Part shown: in pieces, positions 35,801-45,313 of the stretch
Layout of the letters: the number at the start of each line of letters is the position of its first letter
Position numbering within the stretch: the stretch's first letter is position 1
Assembly (NCBI RefSeq): GCF_902459655.1
Contig: NZ_CABPSB010000003.1
Location: 1 to 64,000 of the forward strand
Reading direction: 5' to 3'
Source: Pandoraea anhela
Lineage (GTDB): Bacteria > Pseudomonadota > Gammaproteobacteria > Burkholderiales > Burkholderiaceae
Length of the DNA: 64,000 nucleotides
Program-made: the position numbers and the translations under genes
The notes under the pieces: model-generated
What the model was told of the DNA's origin: nothing
Database searches by the model: none
The model's input: only the letters and a program-made list of their open reading frames with translations

Positions 35801-38681
35801 CGTGCGCGACTACTTGCGTGGCAGCAAGGTCAAGGACGTGGACGTGAAGACCAATATGCCGGTCAAGGTCCTTCAGAACCTTCTCGAAAAGCACAAGCTC
35901 CCCTATCACACGACAATCAAGGACGGCCTTTACCTCGTCACCGTCTCTGAGGAGCCGCACTCACTGGATATCGTCTGTGCGACACAGACACAAGAAGCGT
36001 TCGATGCGCTGCACCACAGCGGGAAAGAGCGCCTCGATCTGCGGAAAGATGCATTGGAGCGCGACTTCACCATCAATGCTCTCTATCTCGACAGCCGCTC
36101 AGGCTTTGCCCCGTCACGCGGGGGAGAGCAGGTCATCGACCCGTTGGATGCCGGTGGAATTCGGGACGCGCGTAGCGGCAAGCTCAGACTGGTGGCCGAT
36201 CGCACCCGAGAGGACGGCGCCGACAAAGACGATGGCGCCAGCGCTTGGTTGCCCGTACCGATTCAGGAGCGGGCGCAACGTATCGTCGAGCATCTGTTGG
36301 CACATCCCGAGGAATTTGGCCGCACGCTAAAGTTTCTCGATCGCGGCCACACCGAATGGGAAGCGCAAGGCCGGAAAACCCGCACGGTCAGCACAGGCAA
36401 AGGCGGGGCCGGAAAGTCGCATGCCATCGACACCTACCATCTCGATACCGAAGTCCTGGACATCCTGCGCAGCAATGCCGAGATTATTCTTCATCCGCTG
36501 GTCACCGAGTTGAAAGAAGACACCAGCGCGATACGTGGAGAAGACGTCAAGCGAGGCAGCAGTCCCGCAGCGCGCAAGAACTTTTTCTTCCATAAAACCG
36601 GCTTCTCGACACCGATGGAGTTGGTGGAAGTCATGCAACGGCTGCACTTTTCCGCGCATGTCATTCAGTTGCTAATCCCGGATACCGTCGCCGGCGAGTA
36701 TGGCAGTGGCGAGTTGGCATACAACCGCAATGTGTCGCCGCGCAATCGCCCCACAGGCTCGCCCTCGGCATGGGACCCGAAGGCGGCGCCCAAGGTGAAG
36801 GTCGACATGCAAAGCGGGGCGTTGTACCAGCATCGCATTTATGCATGCCTGCCCAGCGAGACCCAAAGGTATGCTGCCGACGCGGCGGACAAGACGTTGA
36901 CGCGCATCCTGATCGATGTGGATTACACAAATCACGCCGTCTCCGGGCACCCGGCCCCTCACCATCACGTTTTTCGCGACATCGGTGGGAAATGGGTCAA
37001 GAACGAAAGCGGGTTCTCGAATACCGGCCAGCCCGGATTGCCGTCTGTTGCGATGGAAGACGGTATTTACGTGTATCACGGACCTACGCCGTGGTTGTGG
37101 CGTCCTGCCCCGGGGCAGGACGATGACAGCGTGCCGGACAGTCGCTTCGTCGAGCTGGTGGAAGCGGCGTGTCAGGACGCATCGCTGACGTTCGAAAATC
37201 ATAACGATGGCGTGGTGACAATCGGCAAACAACTGCGCATACCCGTGGCACGTTTGCGGCAAATCGATGCGCGCGATGCCGAGAAGGGGAGTCCCAACAA
37301 GTACCGGCTGGCACGTCTGCTGACCTTGATAAGGACGTTGAACGCCGGCGACGTGAATACGGACGACGACAGCCTGAAGTACTTCACGCAATCCAAACGC
37401 GGCGGCGAAAGACTTCGGTTTCAGGTGCAATTGGAAAAGGTCGACGATTTCATGGCAAAGTCCTGCGGCTTCGCGCGCAAGGGACCGGAAATCGCCTCGT
37501 TAACGCACGAAGAACGGCTGCGGCTCTACGACTTGCTGTCCGCAGGATATGGCGAATTGGAGAGCGCCGCGGCGGCCCGTTATGCGAAAACACAGTTGGC
37601 CGGGAAATTCGACGCCCATTTGTTCGTGGAGTATTTCGAGTTCTATATGGCGGCTGTCGCCAGTCGTGTGAGTGGCAAAGACGTCGCCGAGCTGAATCGG
37701 CGGATGATCCGCAAATCGCGGTCGACTGTGGTCGGGCCCGCCGTGGCGCTTTCCGCCAAGGGGCAGGCGGCCGCCGACGACGTTATTGAGGCGGCGATCA
37801 AAGACAAGCAGGCGGCACTACGCTTCACGAGTGAGCAAGCCGCCGCCTATCACATCGTGAAGCACCGCGAAGTCACCGGTGAAGATCCGAAGGCACTCGA
37901 AACGAATGCCGGTGCTGCGCAAGCCGGCAAGCACTACATCGATGCGGCGACTGGCGCCGTCGCCAATGGCAAGGTCGAGAAGACTGTGCGCGAAAGTGCA
38001 TCGACGCGTGTGTTTTTCTTCAAGGCGAACGACGTCACGACGATCGTCGAAGCCCGGCTGGATAAAGACACCTGGCACGCCAGAATCTTGTCGTGCTACG
38101 GAAAAAACGACGAGCAGGATGTCGTTGTCGGCTCGCCGTTCATCGATGTTCCGTCATCCTCGGGGTTGAGTGGGCTGACGGCCCCGCACGGCGGAGCGAA
38201 GTCCGGGGCAGAGTCCGCGCAAGTCGACAACGTGCTTCGGACGGATTTCGGATTGCTGTACAGAGTGCCAGCCGTGACGGACGGCAACTGTTTCTTCGAC
38301 TCGGTCCGGCTTTCTGCGGGGTTGCCGCAGAGTGCGGCGAGACTGCGGGAAATGGCGGCCGCTCAAATTCATCCCGCGAGCGAGGCAGACCAGCGTTGGC
38401 TTGCGCCGTTCGTCACAGGTTCTCAATCGGACGAAGCCAAGTTAAAGGCCACGAATCGCAAGATCAAGCAAAACGGATTCTGGGCCGACAACGCGGGTGA
38501 TTTCGTCCCGTATTTGATGGCTCGCGCACTGGCGCGGCCGATCTACATCGTCTCGGGCATCAATGGCCGTCTGATTACGGTAGCAGGGGGCGGAGCCGGT
38601 CAGCCGATTGTGGTTTTCTACAACGGTGCCAACCATTACGACGCGACGGCGCAGGCGGGGCCTGGACCACTGAAACATTGA
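32835..38681 (+). CDS. Giant putative secreted effector: N-terminal NSP/PVVQ signature, CCA-adding-type nucleotidyltransferase head, C-terminal OTU protease
   Basis: 1948 residues with a strong ribosome site. Residues 45-118 carry RRIQAIANNSPRLQ ... PVVQL, a signature I know from DUF4157-type and contractile-injection or polymorphic toxins. A Lys/Arg-rich patch (120-141) follows, then a long helical region of no known family (~150-870) and a Ser/Thr/Ala linker (~884-942). Residues ~960-1175 form a poly(A)-polymerase/CCA-enzyme head: GGAVRDYLRG (987-996), catalytic D1001 and D1003 in KDVDVKT, third carboxylate candidate D1045, RDFTINALYLD (1076-1086), then DPLDAGG and a GKLRL strand. Residues ~1200-1790 are unrecognised. 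The end is an OTU cysteine protease with D1816, C1819 (TDGNCFFDS) and H1934 (GANHYD). It could cleave ubiquitin-like chains and nucleotidylate RNA or protein in a target cell. The domain calls are strong; the effector role is inference. No neighbour looks like an immunity gene. Confidence 0.8.
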   Translation: MQRIEKDAPPGDRSTQPANRGTPEPMAAAGRTTPERHPHADRQRRIQAIANNSPRLQSAAQLRTMMDQRTSAQAFSSTHPAPLAVPLAAQDAAIGVGATHAPRSPHDAAQGRTPVVQLSKKRRGGAKRSKKTVKKSPSKGKDEATADDTQGDDAPQTQDGASDEITAIAPYRVPDKGTGQNVAGAKEARQTLDAMRENFYRAATGVLRAAGVDGSGAPGTSVADLQALAFEDAVSRAVDITLPALLRALPFGGAGAAIRFAYNMMLERLRVEPVLASQDKPAQEKAVEAFLIAAVEALGPVDSDGEDDEMDDDAQDGEKPRVDLKRHQAAKANVAAIVEADAQASNEHITKYSQTRAQAQTSYLYSRMMEVPVIAGLRGRESKAKGIAFINDQRRSELSFDAADKLLVKLAVTLDFRNGVELLHRFRTTPVADAVTAHRIRLLLRTRFNKEFDSHPLATPITDALVALNLVSNAVRGELQPKSEVARQVADDLVLSDHFSRIGKMELAFNTRRQEAVKRDTAQDEKKRQARHEDLLQQFDALKFPRDTLERVAKLLGVVLPKPKSEDAAADRAYVPSVELLLFTMALTHVQSGATTDVVQTGFENLLFRANLDPGSERREAVVMQLKADKLLAGVDPEVLSRGAKSIASLKRDAVQGGWATAGEIDICSRLLGPRAFIGILGSHMARRKYGPLRSIIEQTIRHREAVAVAPPMTNRSLALDTNTIEILLPTIKEVPDAMKYRREQLNDIIVNNDIQDIRLANMNVAELGEYGRLIGRTLDIEVLVGSVLSRRKLTFMGVPFSKNRAGGAYSRLFKELETKKVGENKGHADRSMMADLFLAEREEGHVPHFASADQGVGDEIGDKKHQFNPKALKLPPLNIVPIKTKRDEPSTGAKASTAGGATATDSTKAAASGIDPVAKTPPKSVSGATPSPGSGSTERPHRLGEGNAIYGFEVGGTHTVAEITKLITDETYGRKRKKHFEVYVVGGAVRDYLRGSKVKDVDVKTNMPVKVLQNLLEKHKLPYHTTIKDGLYLVTVSEEPHSLDIVCATQTQEAFDALHHSGKERLDLRKDALERDFTINALYLDSRSGFAPSRGGEQVIDPLDAGGIRDARSGKLRLVADRTREDGADKDDGASAWLPVPIQERAQRIVEHLLAHPEEFGRTLKFLDRGHTEWEAQGRKTRTVSTGKGGAGKSHAIDTYHLDTEVLDILRSNAEIILHPLVTELKEDTSAIRGEDVKRGSSPAARKNFFFHKTGFSTPMELVEVMQRLHFSAHVIQLLIPDTVAGEYGSGELAYNRNVSPRNRPTGSPSAWDPKAAPKVKVDMQSGALYQHRIYACLPSETQRYAADAADKTLTRILIDVDYTNHAVSGHPAPHHHVFRDIGGKWVKNESGFSNTGQPGLPSVAMEDGIYVYHGPTPWLWRPAPGQDDDSVPDSRFVELVEAACQDASLTFENHNDGVVTIGKQLRIPVARLRQIDARDAEKGSPNKYRLARLLTLIRTLNAGDVNTDDDSLKYFTQSKRGGERLRFQVQLEKVDDFMAKSCGFARKGPEIASLTHEERLRLYDLLSAGYGELESAAAARYAKTQLAGKFDAHLFVEYFEFYMAAVASRVSGKDVAELNRRMIRKSRSTVVGPAVALSAKGQAAADDVIEAAIKDKQAALRFTSEQAAAYHIVKHREVTGEDPKALETNAGAAQAGKHYIDAATGAVANGKVEKTVRESASTRVFFFKANDVTTIVEARLDKDTWHARILSCYGKNDEQDVVVGSPFIDVPSSSGLSGLTAPHGGAKSGAESAQVDNVLRTDFGLLYRVPAVTDGNCFFDSVRLSAGLPQSAARLREMAAAQIHPASEADQRWLAPFVTGSQSDEAKLKATNRKIKQNGFWADNAGDFVPYLMARALARPIYIVSGINGRLITVAGGGAGQPIVVFYNGANHYDATAQAGPGPLKH

Positions 38682-39009
38682 TCGGCCACAGTGGCCATAG
38701 CCAACCCAGCGCTCGCTCGCGCCCCTGATTCAGTGAGCCTCCCCCTGTTGGACCGGGCGCCACACGCCCATCGCGATTTATCGGACGAACCCCGTCGCTG
38801 TCGTCGTCTCGTCAGTCGCAAACATGTACGCCCGACAAGGGAGAGGGCTGCGGATCTCTTGTATGTTGTTGATTTGAAGTGATTTTTCTCGGGTGTCGAT
38901 CTGACGGGGGCCAGATTGCGTGAATAACGCTCAAAGTTGAGTGAATGTCGACATGCGCTTTGGCAGGGGGGCGTCCCAAATTTTCTTCGCCTCAGGGAAA
39001 ACCCCGCGT
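38682..39009. other. Spacer between the giant gene and the groE promoter
   Basis: About 330 bp in which I see no gene, no convincing terminator hairpin and no repeat. Confidence 0.5.
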
Positions 39010-39039
39010 CTTGAAATCGTAAAACCCCGTCCCTATAAT
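39010..39039 (+). promoter_or_regulatory. groE promoter, sigma32-like overlapping sigma70-like
   Basis: TTGAAA (39011-39016), a 17-bp spacer and TATAAT (39034-39039) make a near-perfect sigma70 promoter. The same bases read as a heat-shock promoter: CTTGAAA, 14 bp, then CCCTATAAT. Transcription would start inside the CIRCE operator. Confidence 0.85.
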
Positions 39040-39065
39040 TAGCACTCGTTGGCGCAGAGTGCTAA
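39039..39065. promoter_or_regulatory. CIRCE operator (HrcA binding site)
   Basis: This is the canonical inverted repeat TTAGCACTC (39039-39047), nine bases, GAGTGCTAA (39057-39065), with no mismatch. It overlaps the end of the -10 box, so bound HrcA would block initiation. The hrcA gene is not in the window. Confidence 0.97.
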
Positions 39066-39142
39066 CGCCATGAATTCACCAGATATGCAAAAGTTTGCAT
39101 ATTTAGTTTTGACGATCTCACTGAGAGAAAGAGGAGCTTGTA

Positions 39143-39433
39143 ATGAACCTTCGTCCCTTGCATGACCGCGTTATTGTCAAGCGCCTGGACAACGAAACGA
39201 AGACCGCATCGGGCATCGTGATCCCGGACGCCGCTGCTGAAAAGCCGGACCAGGGTGAAATCCTGGCCGTCGGCCCGGGCAAGCGTGACGATCAGGGCAA
39301 GGCGATCGCACTCGATGTGAAGGTGGGCGACCGCGTTCTGTTCGGCAAGTACGCCGGCCAAAGCGTGAAGGTCGATGGCCAGGAACTGCTGGTCATGCGC
39401 GAAGAAGACATCATGGCCGTCGTGGCCCAGTAA
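39143..39433 (+). CDS. groS: Co-chaperonin GroES
   Basis: 96 residues, the standard length. It begins [21 protein letters not shown], contains the mobile loop ([20 protein letters not shown]) in its usual place and ends [11 protein letters not shown]. It caps the GroEL barrel during protein folding in the cytoplasm. GAGGAG precedes the ATG. It is the first gene of groESL, under a sigma32/sigma70 promoter and CIRCE control, with the groEL start 48 bp after its stop. Confidence 0.98.
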   Translation: MNLRPLHDRVIVKRLDNETKTASGIVIPDAAAEKPDQGEILAVGPGKRDDQGKAIALDVKVGDRVLFGKYAGQSVKVDGQELLVMREEDIMAVVAQ

Positions 39434-39460
39434 GTCTTTCCCCCAAAGACATCTACGTAA

Positions 39461-41128
<1,668 letters not shown>

Positions 41129-41235
41129 GTCTCGAAAGAGACAGCATGTGCGGGGCGCCGCGAGGCGCTTCCGAATGCCCGGTCGTCGGGCGTCGGTGCA
41201 AGATCCTGGATCTTCGCGCCGTCGCCCGAAGCCAG

Positions 41236-41274
41236 AACGGCAACACATTCTTCGGAATGCGTTGCCGTTTTTTT
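41236..41274 (+). terminator. Terminator after groEL, with a UUCG tetraloop
   Basis: AACGGCAACACATTC (41236-41250), loop TTCG, GAATGCGTTGCCGTT (41255-41269) with one A-C mismatch, then a T run to 41274. The convergent LysR gene ends at 41273, inside its tail, so the hairpin may serve both directions. Confidence 0.92.
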
Positions 41275-42211
41275 ATGGGCGCCTGGGCTTGAACGGGGAA
41301 CCGGCCAGTGGCGTCATGGCTGCGATTTCGTCCTGCATCCAATCCCAGAAGGCGAGGATCGCCGGCTCGCGCGGGTGGTTTTCCCGCCAATTCACGTGAT
41401 ATTCCAGGCTTGGCGGAATACACACGTCGCCAATCTGTACCAACTCACCTGCGGCCAGGGCGTCGCGCACCAGCAAACTGCGTGTCGTGGCAACACCTTG
41501 CCCGGCGATGGCGGCGCGCAGCAGCAGTCCGGAATCGTCGAATATCGGTCCGCGCGTGGGCTCATGCGGCGGCAAACCCGCAGCGACCTGCCAGTCGCGC
41601 CACGAGCGATGAGCGAAGCGCAGCATCGGCAACTGGTGAATGTCGGCGACCGTAAAGTCCGGGATCTGCGCCACGACATCGGGACGACACACGGCGATCA
41701 CGAAGTCGTCGAGCAGCTTGCGGGTCACGAATCCCGTCGCTTCCACACGCTGATGCCATATCCCCACGTCGACCGAATACGGATCGGGTGCGGAAATATC
41801 CGCATGAATCCGCACGACCAGATCGATGCCCGGATGTCGCTCGCTAAAGCGAGAGAGCCGGGGAATCAGCCACTGGGCCGCGAGATCGGTCATCACACTG
41901 ATCTCAAGCCGGACGATGGCGGGCGTCGCATCGGGAGTGACGCCCGCCCTGGCCTCGTTCATGGCCTCATCCAGTTCGGACATGCCGATGCGCACCCGCT
42001 CGGCCAGACGGGCGCCGACGCTCGTCGGAATCATTCGCGCACCAACGCGGCGAAAGAGGGCCGTGCCCAAGTGCTGCTCCAGTGCGCGCATGTGGTGACT
42101 GACGGCACTGTGCGTCAAATTCAATTCTTCCGCAGCGCGCGTAAAGCTCCGATGACGGGCAGCGGCTTCAAGCGCACGCAGGGATTGGAGAGGAGGCAGG
42201 TGTTGGAACAT
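41273..42211 (-). CDS. LysR-family regulator, GcvA-like
   Basis: 312 residues. The helix-turn-helix is at residues ~10-65 (RSFTRAAEELNLTHSAVSHHMRALEQHLG), with the GcvA/AmpR-type start PPLQSLRALEAAARH. The substrate-binding domain follows. It is divergent from the MFS transporter gene with 102 bp between starts, so control of that transporter is the natural inference. Its stop codon lies within the groEL terminator tail. Confidence 0.9.
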   Translation of the reverse strand: MFQHLPPLQSLRALEAAARHRSFTRAAEELNLTHSAVSHHMRALEQHLGTALFRRVGARMIPTSVGARLAERVRIGMSELDEAMNEARAGVTPDATPAIVRLEISVMTDLAAQWLIPRLSRFSERHPGIDLVVRIHADISAPDPYSVDVGIWHQRVEATGFVTRKLLDDFVIAVCRPDVVAQIPDFTVADIHQLPMLRFAHRSWRDWQVAAGLPPHEPTRGPIFDDSGLLLRAAIAGQGVATTRSLLVRDALAAGELVQIGDVCIPPSLEYHVNWRENHPREPAILAFWDWMQDEIAAMTPLAGSPFKPRRP

Positions 42212-42313
42212 GATGTCAAATTCTACTCACAATGCGAGCACAAAGGTTTCGTTGGCCTCGACGCGCGGTTGCGCAGACAATCGGTACCCAAGCCAGTTAC
42301 TAGGGTTTACTCC

Positions 42314-43525
42314 ATGTCGAAAGCACTCAGAATCTTTGTGCTGTTTGCCTGCGGATACTTCGTCTCTTACGTGTATCGCGGTGTGAACATCGGATTTGCG
42401 CCGTTTATGACGCGCGAACTCGGCCTCTCGTCCGCCGACCTCGGTCTGCTCACGAGTCTCTACTTCCTCGGTTTTGCCGGTGCGCAACTGCCCGCCGGCG
42501 TGCTGCTCGACAAGTTCGGGCCTCGCCGCGTGGCGTCGCTGGTGCTGCTGCTCGCGGCAGCCGGGGCCGCGCTGTTCGGGCTGGCGCAGGGGGTTGGCGC
42601 GCTCATGGTGGGACGTCTGCTGATCGGTGTCGGCGTATCGGTCTGTCTGGGCAGCGCGTTCAAGGCGCTGGCCCAATGGTTTCCGGTGGCGCGTCTGCCG
42701 TTGCTCAACGGTCTTGTCATGGCCGTCGGGGGGATGGGCGGTGTGGTCGTCGGCACGCCGCTGAACTGGTTGCTCGGGTTGACGGACTGGCGTGTCGTGT
42801 CGTTCGGGCTGGCGGCGCTCACGGTTTTCATGTCGGCGGCGCTCTGGTTCGGCGCGCCGGAGAAGCCCGGCTCGCATGCGCAAGGTGGCTTGTCCGAGGC
42901 GTTGCAGGGCGTGCGTCAGGTGCTGGGCAGCGCCATGTTCTGGAAAGTGACATCGCTCTCCGGTATCACGCAGGGCGTGTTCTACGCGATGCAATCGCTG
43001 TGGATGGCGCCTTTCATGCGCGACGTCGAAGGGCTGTCCGAAGCGCAGGCCGCATCGCTGGTGTCGGTCGTGGGGCTCGCGATGATGGTCGGTAGCGTAG
43101 TGTTCGGCGCGGCGGCCCGTTCGCTCGAACGACGTGGCGTGAGCGTCTTCGCGTTTTCGGGCCTCGGCATGTCGCTGTTCGTCGTGGTGCAGTTGCTGCT
43201 CATGCTCGGCGCACCGATTCCGCCGGCCGGGTTGTGGGCCGCCTACGGGATCTTCGGCGGTACAGGCATTCTGTCTTACGCCGTGCTCGCGGAGCACTTC
43301 CACGGCACGCTGATCGGGCGTGTGAATACCTCGCTCACGCTCGTTATCTTCTTGCTGATCTTCCTGTGCCAGGTCGGCGTGGGCGCGGTGCTAGGCGCTT
43401 ATCCGGCGCACGGCGCGCAGGGCCACTTCTCGGCCTGGACAGCACTCATCGTGCTCCAAGTGGTGGGGGCGGTGTGGTACTTCTGGCCGCAGCGTCAGCG
43501 CGCTGGCAAGGTGGCGGCGGCGTGA
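42314..43525 (+). CDS. MFS transporter
   Basis: 403 residues from the ATG at 42314; the open frame further upstream is antisense to the LysR gene. Twelve hydrophobic helices are evident. The MFS motif A loop between helices 2 and 3 reads GVLLDKFGPRRVAS, and a related loop in the second half reads GAAARSLERRGVS. The sequence resembles nitrate/cyanate or hexuronate-type carriers only loosely, so no substrate is assigned. It is probably regulated by the divergent LysR protein. Confidence 0.88.
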   Translation: MSKALRIFVLFACGYFVSYVYRGVNIGFAPFMTRELGLSSADLGLLTSLYFLGFAGAQLPAGVLLDKFGPRRVASLVLLLAAAGAALFGLAQGVGALMVGRLLIGVGVSVCLGSAFKALAQWFPVARLPLLNGLVMAVGGMGGVVVGTPLNWLLGLTDWRVVSFGLAALTVFMSAALWFGAPEKPGSHAQGGLSEALQGVRQVLGSAMFWKVTSLSGITQGVFYAMQSLWMAPFMRDVEGLSEAQAASLVSVVGLAMMVGSVVFGAAARSLERRGVSVFAFSGLGMSLFVVVQLLLMLGAPIPPAGLWAAYGIFGGTGILSYAVLAEHFHGTLIGRVNTSLTLVIFLLIFLCQVGVGAVLGAYPAHGAQGHFSAWTALIVLQVVGAVWYFWPQRQRAGKVAAA

Positions 43526-43580
43526 TGTGTCGTGGTGCGTCGTGGTGCGTCGTGATGCGTCGTGATGCGTCGTGATGCGT
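43521..43580. repeat. 10-bp tandem repeat, 6 copies, spanning the MFS stop codon
   Basis: The unit is CGTGRTGCGT: five good copies at 43531-43580 and a first degenerate copy at 43521-43530 that contains the transporter stop codon. Confidence 0.92.
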
Positions 43581-43634
43581 CGCCCGCCGGCGACGCATTG
43601 GCAGCAAGGTGCGCCGACCCGGTGCGCTGGCAAG

Positions 43635-43660
43635 GAGGCTCGCCATGGCGAGCCTCTTTT
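43635..43660 (+). terminator. Rho-independent terminator between MFS and MarR genes
   Basis: GAGGCTCGCC (43635-43644) and GGCGAGCCTC (43647-43656) form a perfect ten-base stem, followed by TTTT. Confidence 0.85.
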
Positions 43661-43674
43661 CGCATGCAACGCGC

Positions 43675-44226
43675 TTACTTTTCCGCTTCGAGTACGCGCA
43701 ACCAATCGCTCAGCCCCGATTCGATGCGCGTGAGCGATGCGATCGTGAGTGGCGCAAGCATGCGATGCTCGTTGGCGACGTGCGCTTCCACCGCGCGCTC
43801 GATCAGCGTAAAGCCGCTTGCGGTGAGTTCGACGAGCATGCTGCGGGCGTCGTCCGGATTCGCGACGCGGACAATCCAGCCTCGCGCTTCGAGGCGTTGC
43901 AAGCGATGCGTCATCGTACCGGACGTCACCATCAGCGTCGAAAACAAGGCGGTCGGCGCGAGCCGGTAAGGCGAGCCGGCGCGTCGTAGTGTCGCGAGCA
44001 TGTCGAACTCCCAGCCGCTCATGTCGAACTCGGCGAACGTGGCGTCGAGCTGCTGCTGAACGAGCGCGGCGCACCGCTTGAGACGGCCGATCACGCCCAT
44101 TGGCGAGACATCCAGATCCGGGCGCTCACTGTGCCATTGCGCGAGGATCTTGTCCACGGCGTCTCCATTTGCCGAGGCTTGCGGTGTTGCATCATGGGCT
44201 TTGCCCCCCGTTGGCCGGTTCGCCAT
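43675..44226 (-). CDS. MarR-family transcriptional regulator
   Basis: 183 residues. The winged-helix core contains VQQQLDATFAEFDMSGWEFDMLATLRRAG, the recognition region LFSTLMVTSGTMTHRLQRLEARGWI and the wing VRVANPDDARSMLVELTASG. A ~30-residue N-terminal tail precedes the fold. It is divergent from the EamA transporter gene with 78 bp between starts. Two inverted-repeat sites lie in that gap (44240-44260 and 44277-44300), so it probably represses both genes. Confidence 0.9.
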   Translation of the reverse strand: MANRPTGGKAHDATPQASANGDAVDKILAQWHSERPDLDVSPMGVIGRLKRCAALVQQQLDATFAEFDMSGWEFDMLATLRRAGSPYRLAPTALFSTLMVTSGTMTHRLQRLEARGWIVRVANPDDARSMLVELTASGFTLIERAVEAHVANEHRMLAPLTIASLTRIESGLSDWLRVLEAEK

Positions 44227-44239
44227 CCCTTAACTCCAG

Positions 44240-44260
44240 TTGTCTTGACATCGAGATAAA
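44240..44260. promoter_or_regulatory. Second, degenerate MarR-type operator
   Basis: TTGTCTTGACATCGAGATAA is an imperfect version of the downstream palindrome (TATCTTGA-type half-sites) and lies 14 bp before the MarR start codon. Confidence 0.55.
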
Positions 44261-44276
44261 AGGATACCAAACTGCC

Positions 44277-44300
44277 ATTTATCTTGAATTGAAGATAAAT
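44277..44300. promoter_or_regulatory. MarR-type operator in front of the EamA gene
   Basis: A perfect nine-base inverted repeat, ATTTATCTT (44277-44285), spacer GAATTG, AAGATAAAT (44292-44300). It ends four bases before the EamA start codon, where the ribosome site would be. The ATCTTGA half-site resembles those of several MarR regulators. Confidence 0.75.
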
Positions 44301-44304
44301 AAAC

Positions 44305-45177
44305 ATGACGACGAAAACGCCCTTGCGATTGACGTGGTGGGACGTGCTGCTCACGGCACTGGCGCCCGTGATCTGGGGCTCGACCTATATCGTGACGACG
44401 CAGGTGCTGCCCCCCGACCGGCCGTTCACTGCGGCGCTGATTCGCGTGCTGCCTTCCGGGCTACTGCTGCTGTTGTATGCGCGACGTTGGCCCGCGCGAG
44501 GTGAGTGGGCGCGATTGGCGGTGCTTTCGGCACTGAACATCGGCGCGTTTCAGGCGCTGTTGTTCGTGGCGGCGTACCGTTTGCCGGGCGGCCTGGCGGC
44601 GGTCGTTGGCGCGATTCAACCGTTGCTCGTGATGGGGCTCGCGTGGGGTGTGGAGCAACGGCGTCCGCTCGCGAGCACGGTGTGGGCGGCGCTGGCCGGT
44701 GTTGTCGGGATGGGGGTGTTGCTGCTCTCGCCGGGGACGGTCTTCGAACCGGTGGGCATGCTGGCGGCGCTGGCCGGTGCGGCGAGCATGGCGACGGGCA
44801 CGTACCTGACACGTCGCTGGCGTCTGGGCATGCCGGTGCTCGCGCTGACCGGCTGGCAACTGTGGTTGGGCGGCCTGATGCTCATGCCGATCGCGTTGAT
44901 GGCAGACCCGCCGTTGCCGTCCCTCACGCTCTGGCAGACGTTGGGCTACGCGTACCTGTCGATGGCGGGGGCGTTGCTGGCCTATGCGTTGTGGTTTCGT
45001 GGGATCGCGCGGCTGGCGCCTGTCGCGGTGTCGTCGCTGGGACTGCTCAGTCCGTTGACGGCCGTCGTGCTCGGTTGGGTGCTGTTGGGGCAGGCGATCA
45101 AGGGCTCCGCCTTCGTTGGCCTCGCGATGGTGTTCGCGAGTATTTTGGCGGTGCAGTGGACGGCCTCACGGGCCTGA
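44305..45177 (+). CDS. EamA (DMT superfamily) transporter
   Basis: 290 residues with ten predicted membrane helices arranged as two EamA repeats. The first opens APVIWGSTYIVTTQVLPPDRP and the second contains AALAGAASMATGTYLTRRW. DMT members export amino acids, nucleosides or drugs. The substrate is unknown, but MarR control suggests an inducible toxic compound. An operator covers the region where its ribosome site should lie. Confidence 0.9.
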   Translation: MTTKTPLRLTWWDVLLTALAPVIWGSTYIVTTQVLPPDRPFTAALIRVLPSGLLLLLYARRWPARGEWARLAVLSALNIGAFQALLFVAAYRLPGGLAAVVGAIQPLLVMGLAWGVEQRRPLASTVWAALAGVVGMGVLLLSPGTVFEPVGMLAALAGAASMATGTYLTRRWRLGMPVLALTGWQLWLGGLMLMPIALMADPPLPSLTLWQTLGYAYLSMAGALLAYALWFRGIARLAPVAVSSLGLLSPLTAVVLGWVLLGQAIKGSAFVGLAMVFASILAVQWTASRA

Positions 45178-45313
45178 ATCGGCGGTGGGGGCGCGGCGTG
45201 CGATCCGCCACGATACCCCACCGCTATCCATCGTCGGCAATCGCGCGCTATTCAGAGACGTTGCGCAGACATTGCGCAGACGTTGATTAGACTTTTCGGA
45301 GACGATGCCGAGA

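Noticed and set aside
36396-36419. P-loop-like GKGGAGKS in the giant protein (residues 1188-1195)
   Set aside because: No Walker B or NTPase fold context follows, and it lies in a Gly/Lys-rich connection after the nucleotidyltransferase head, so chance is likely.
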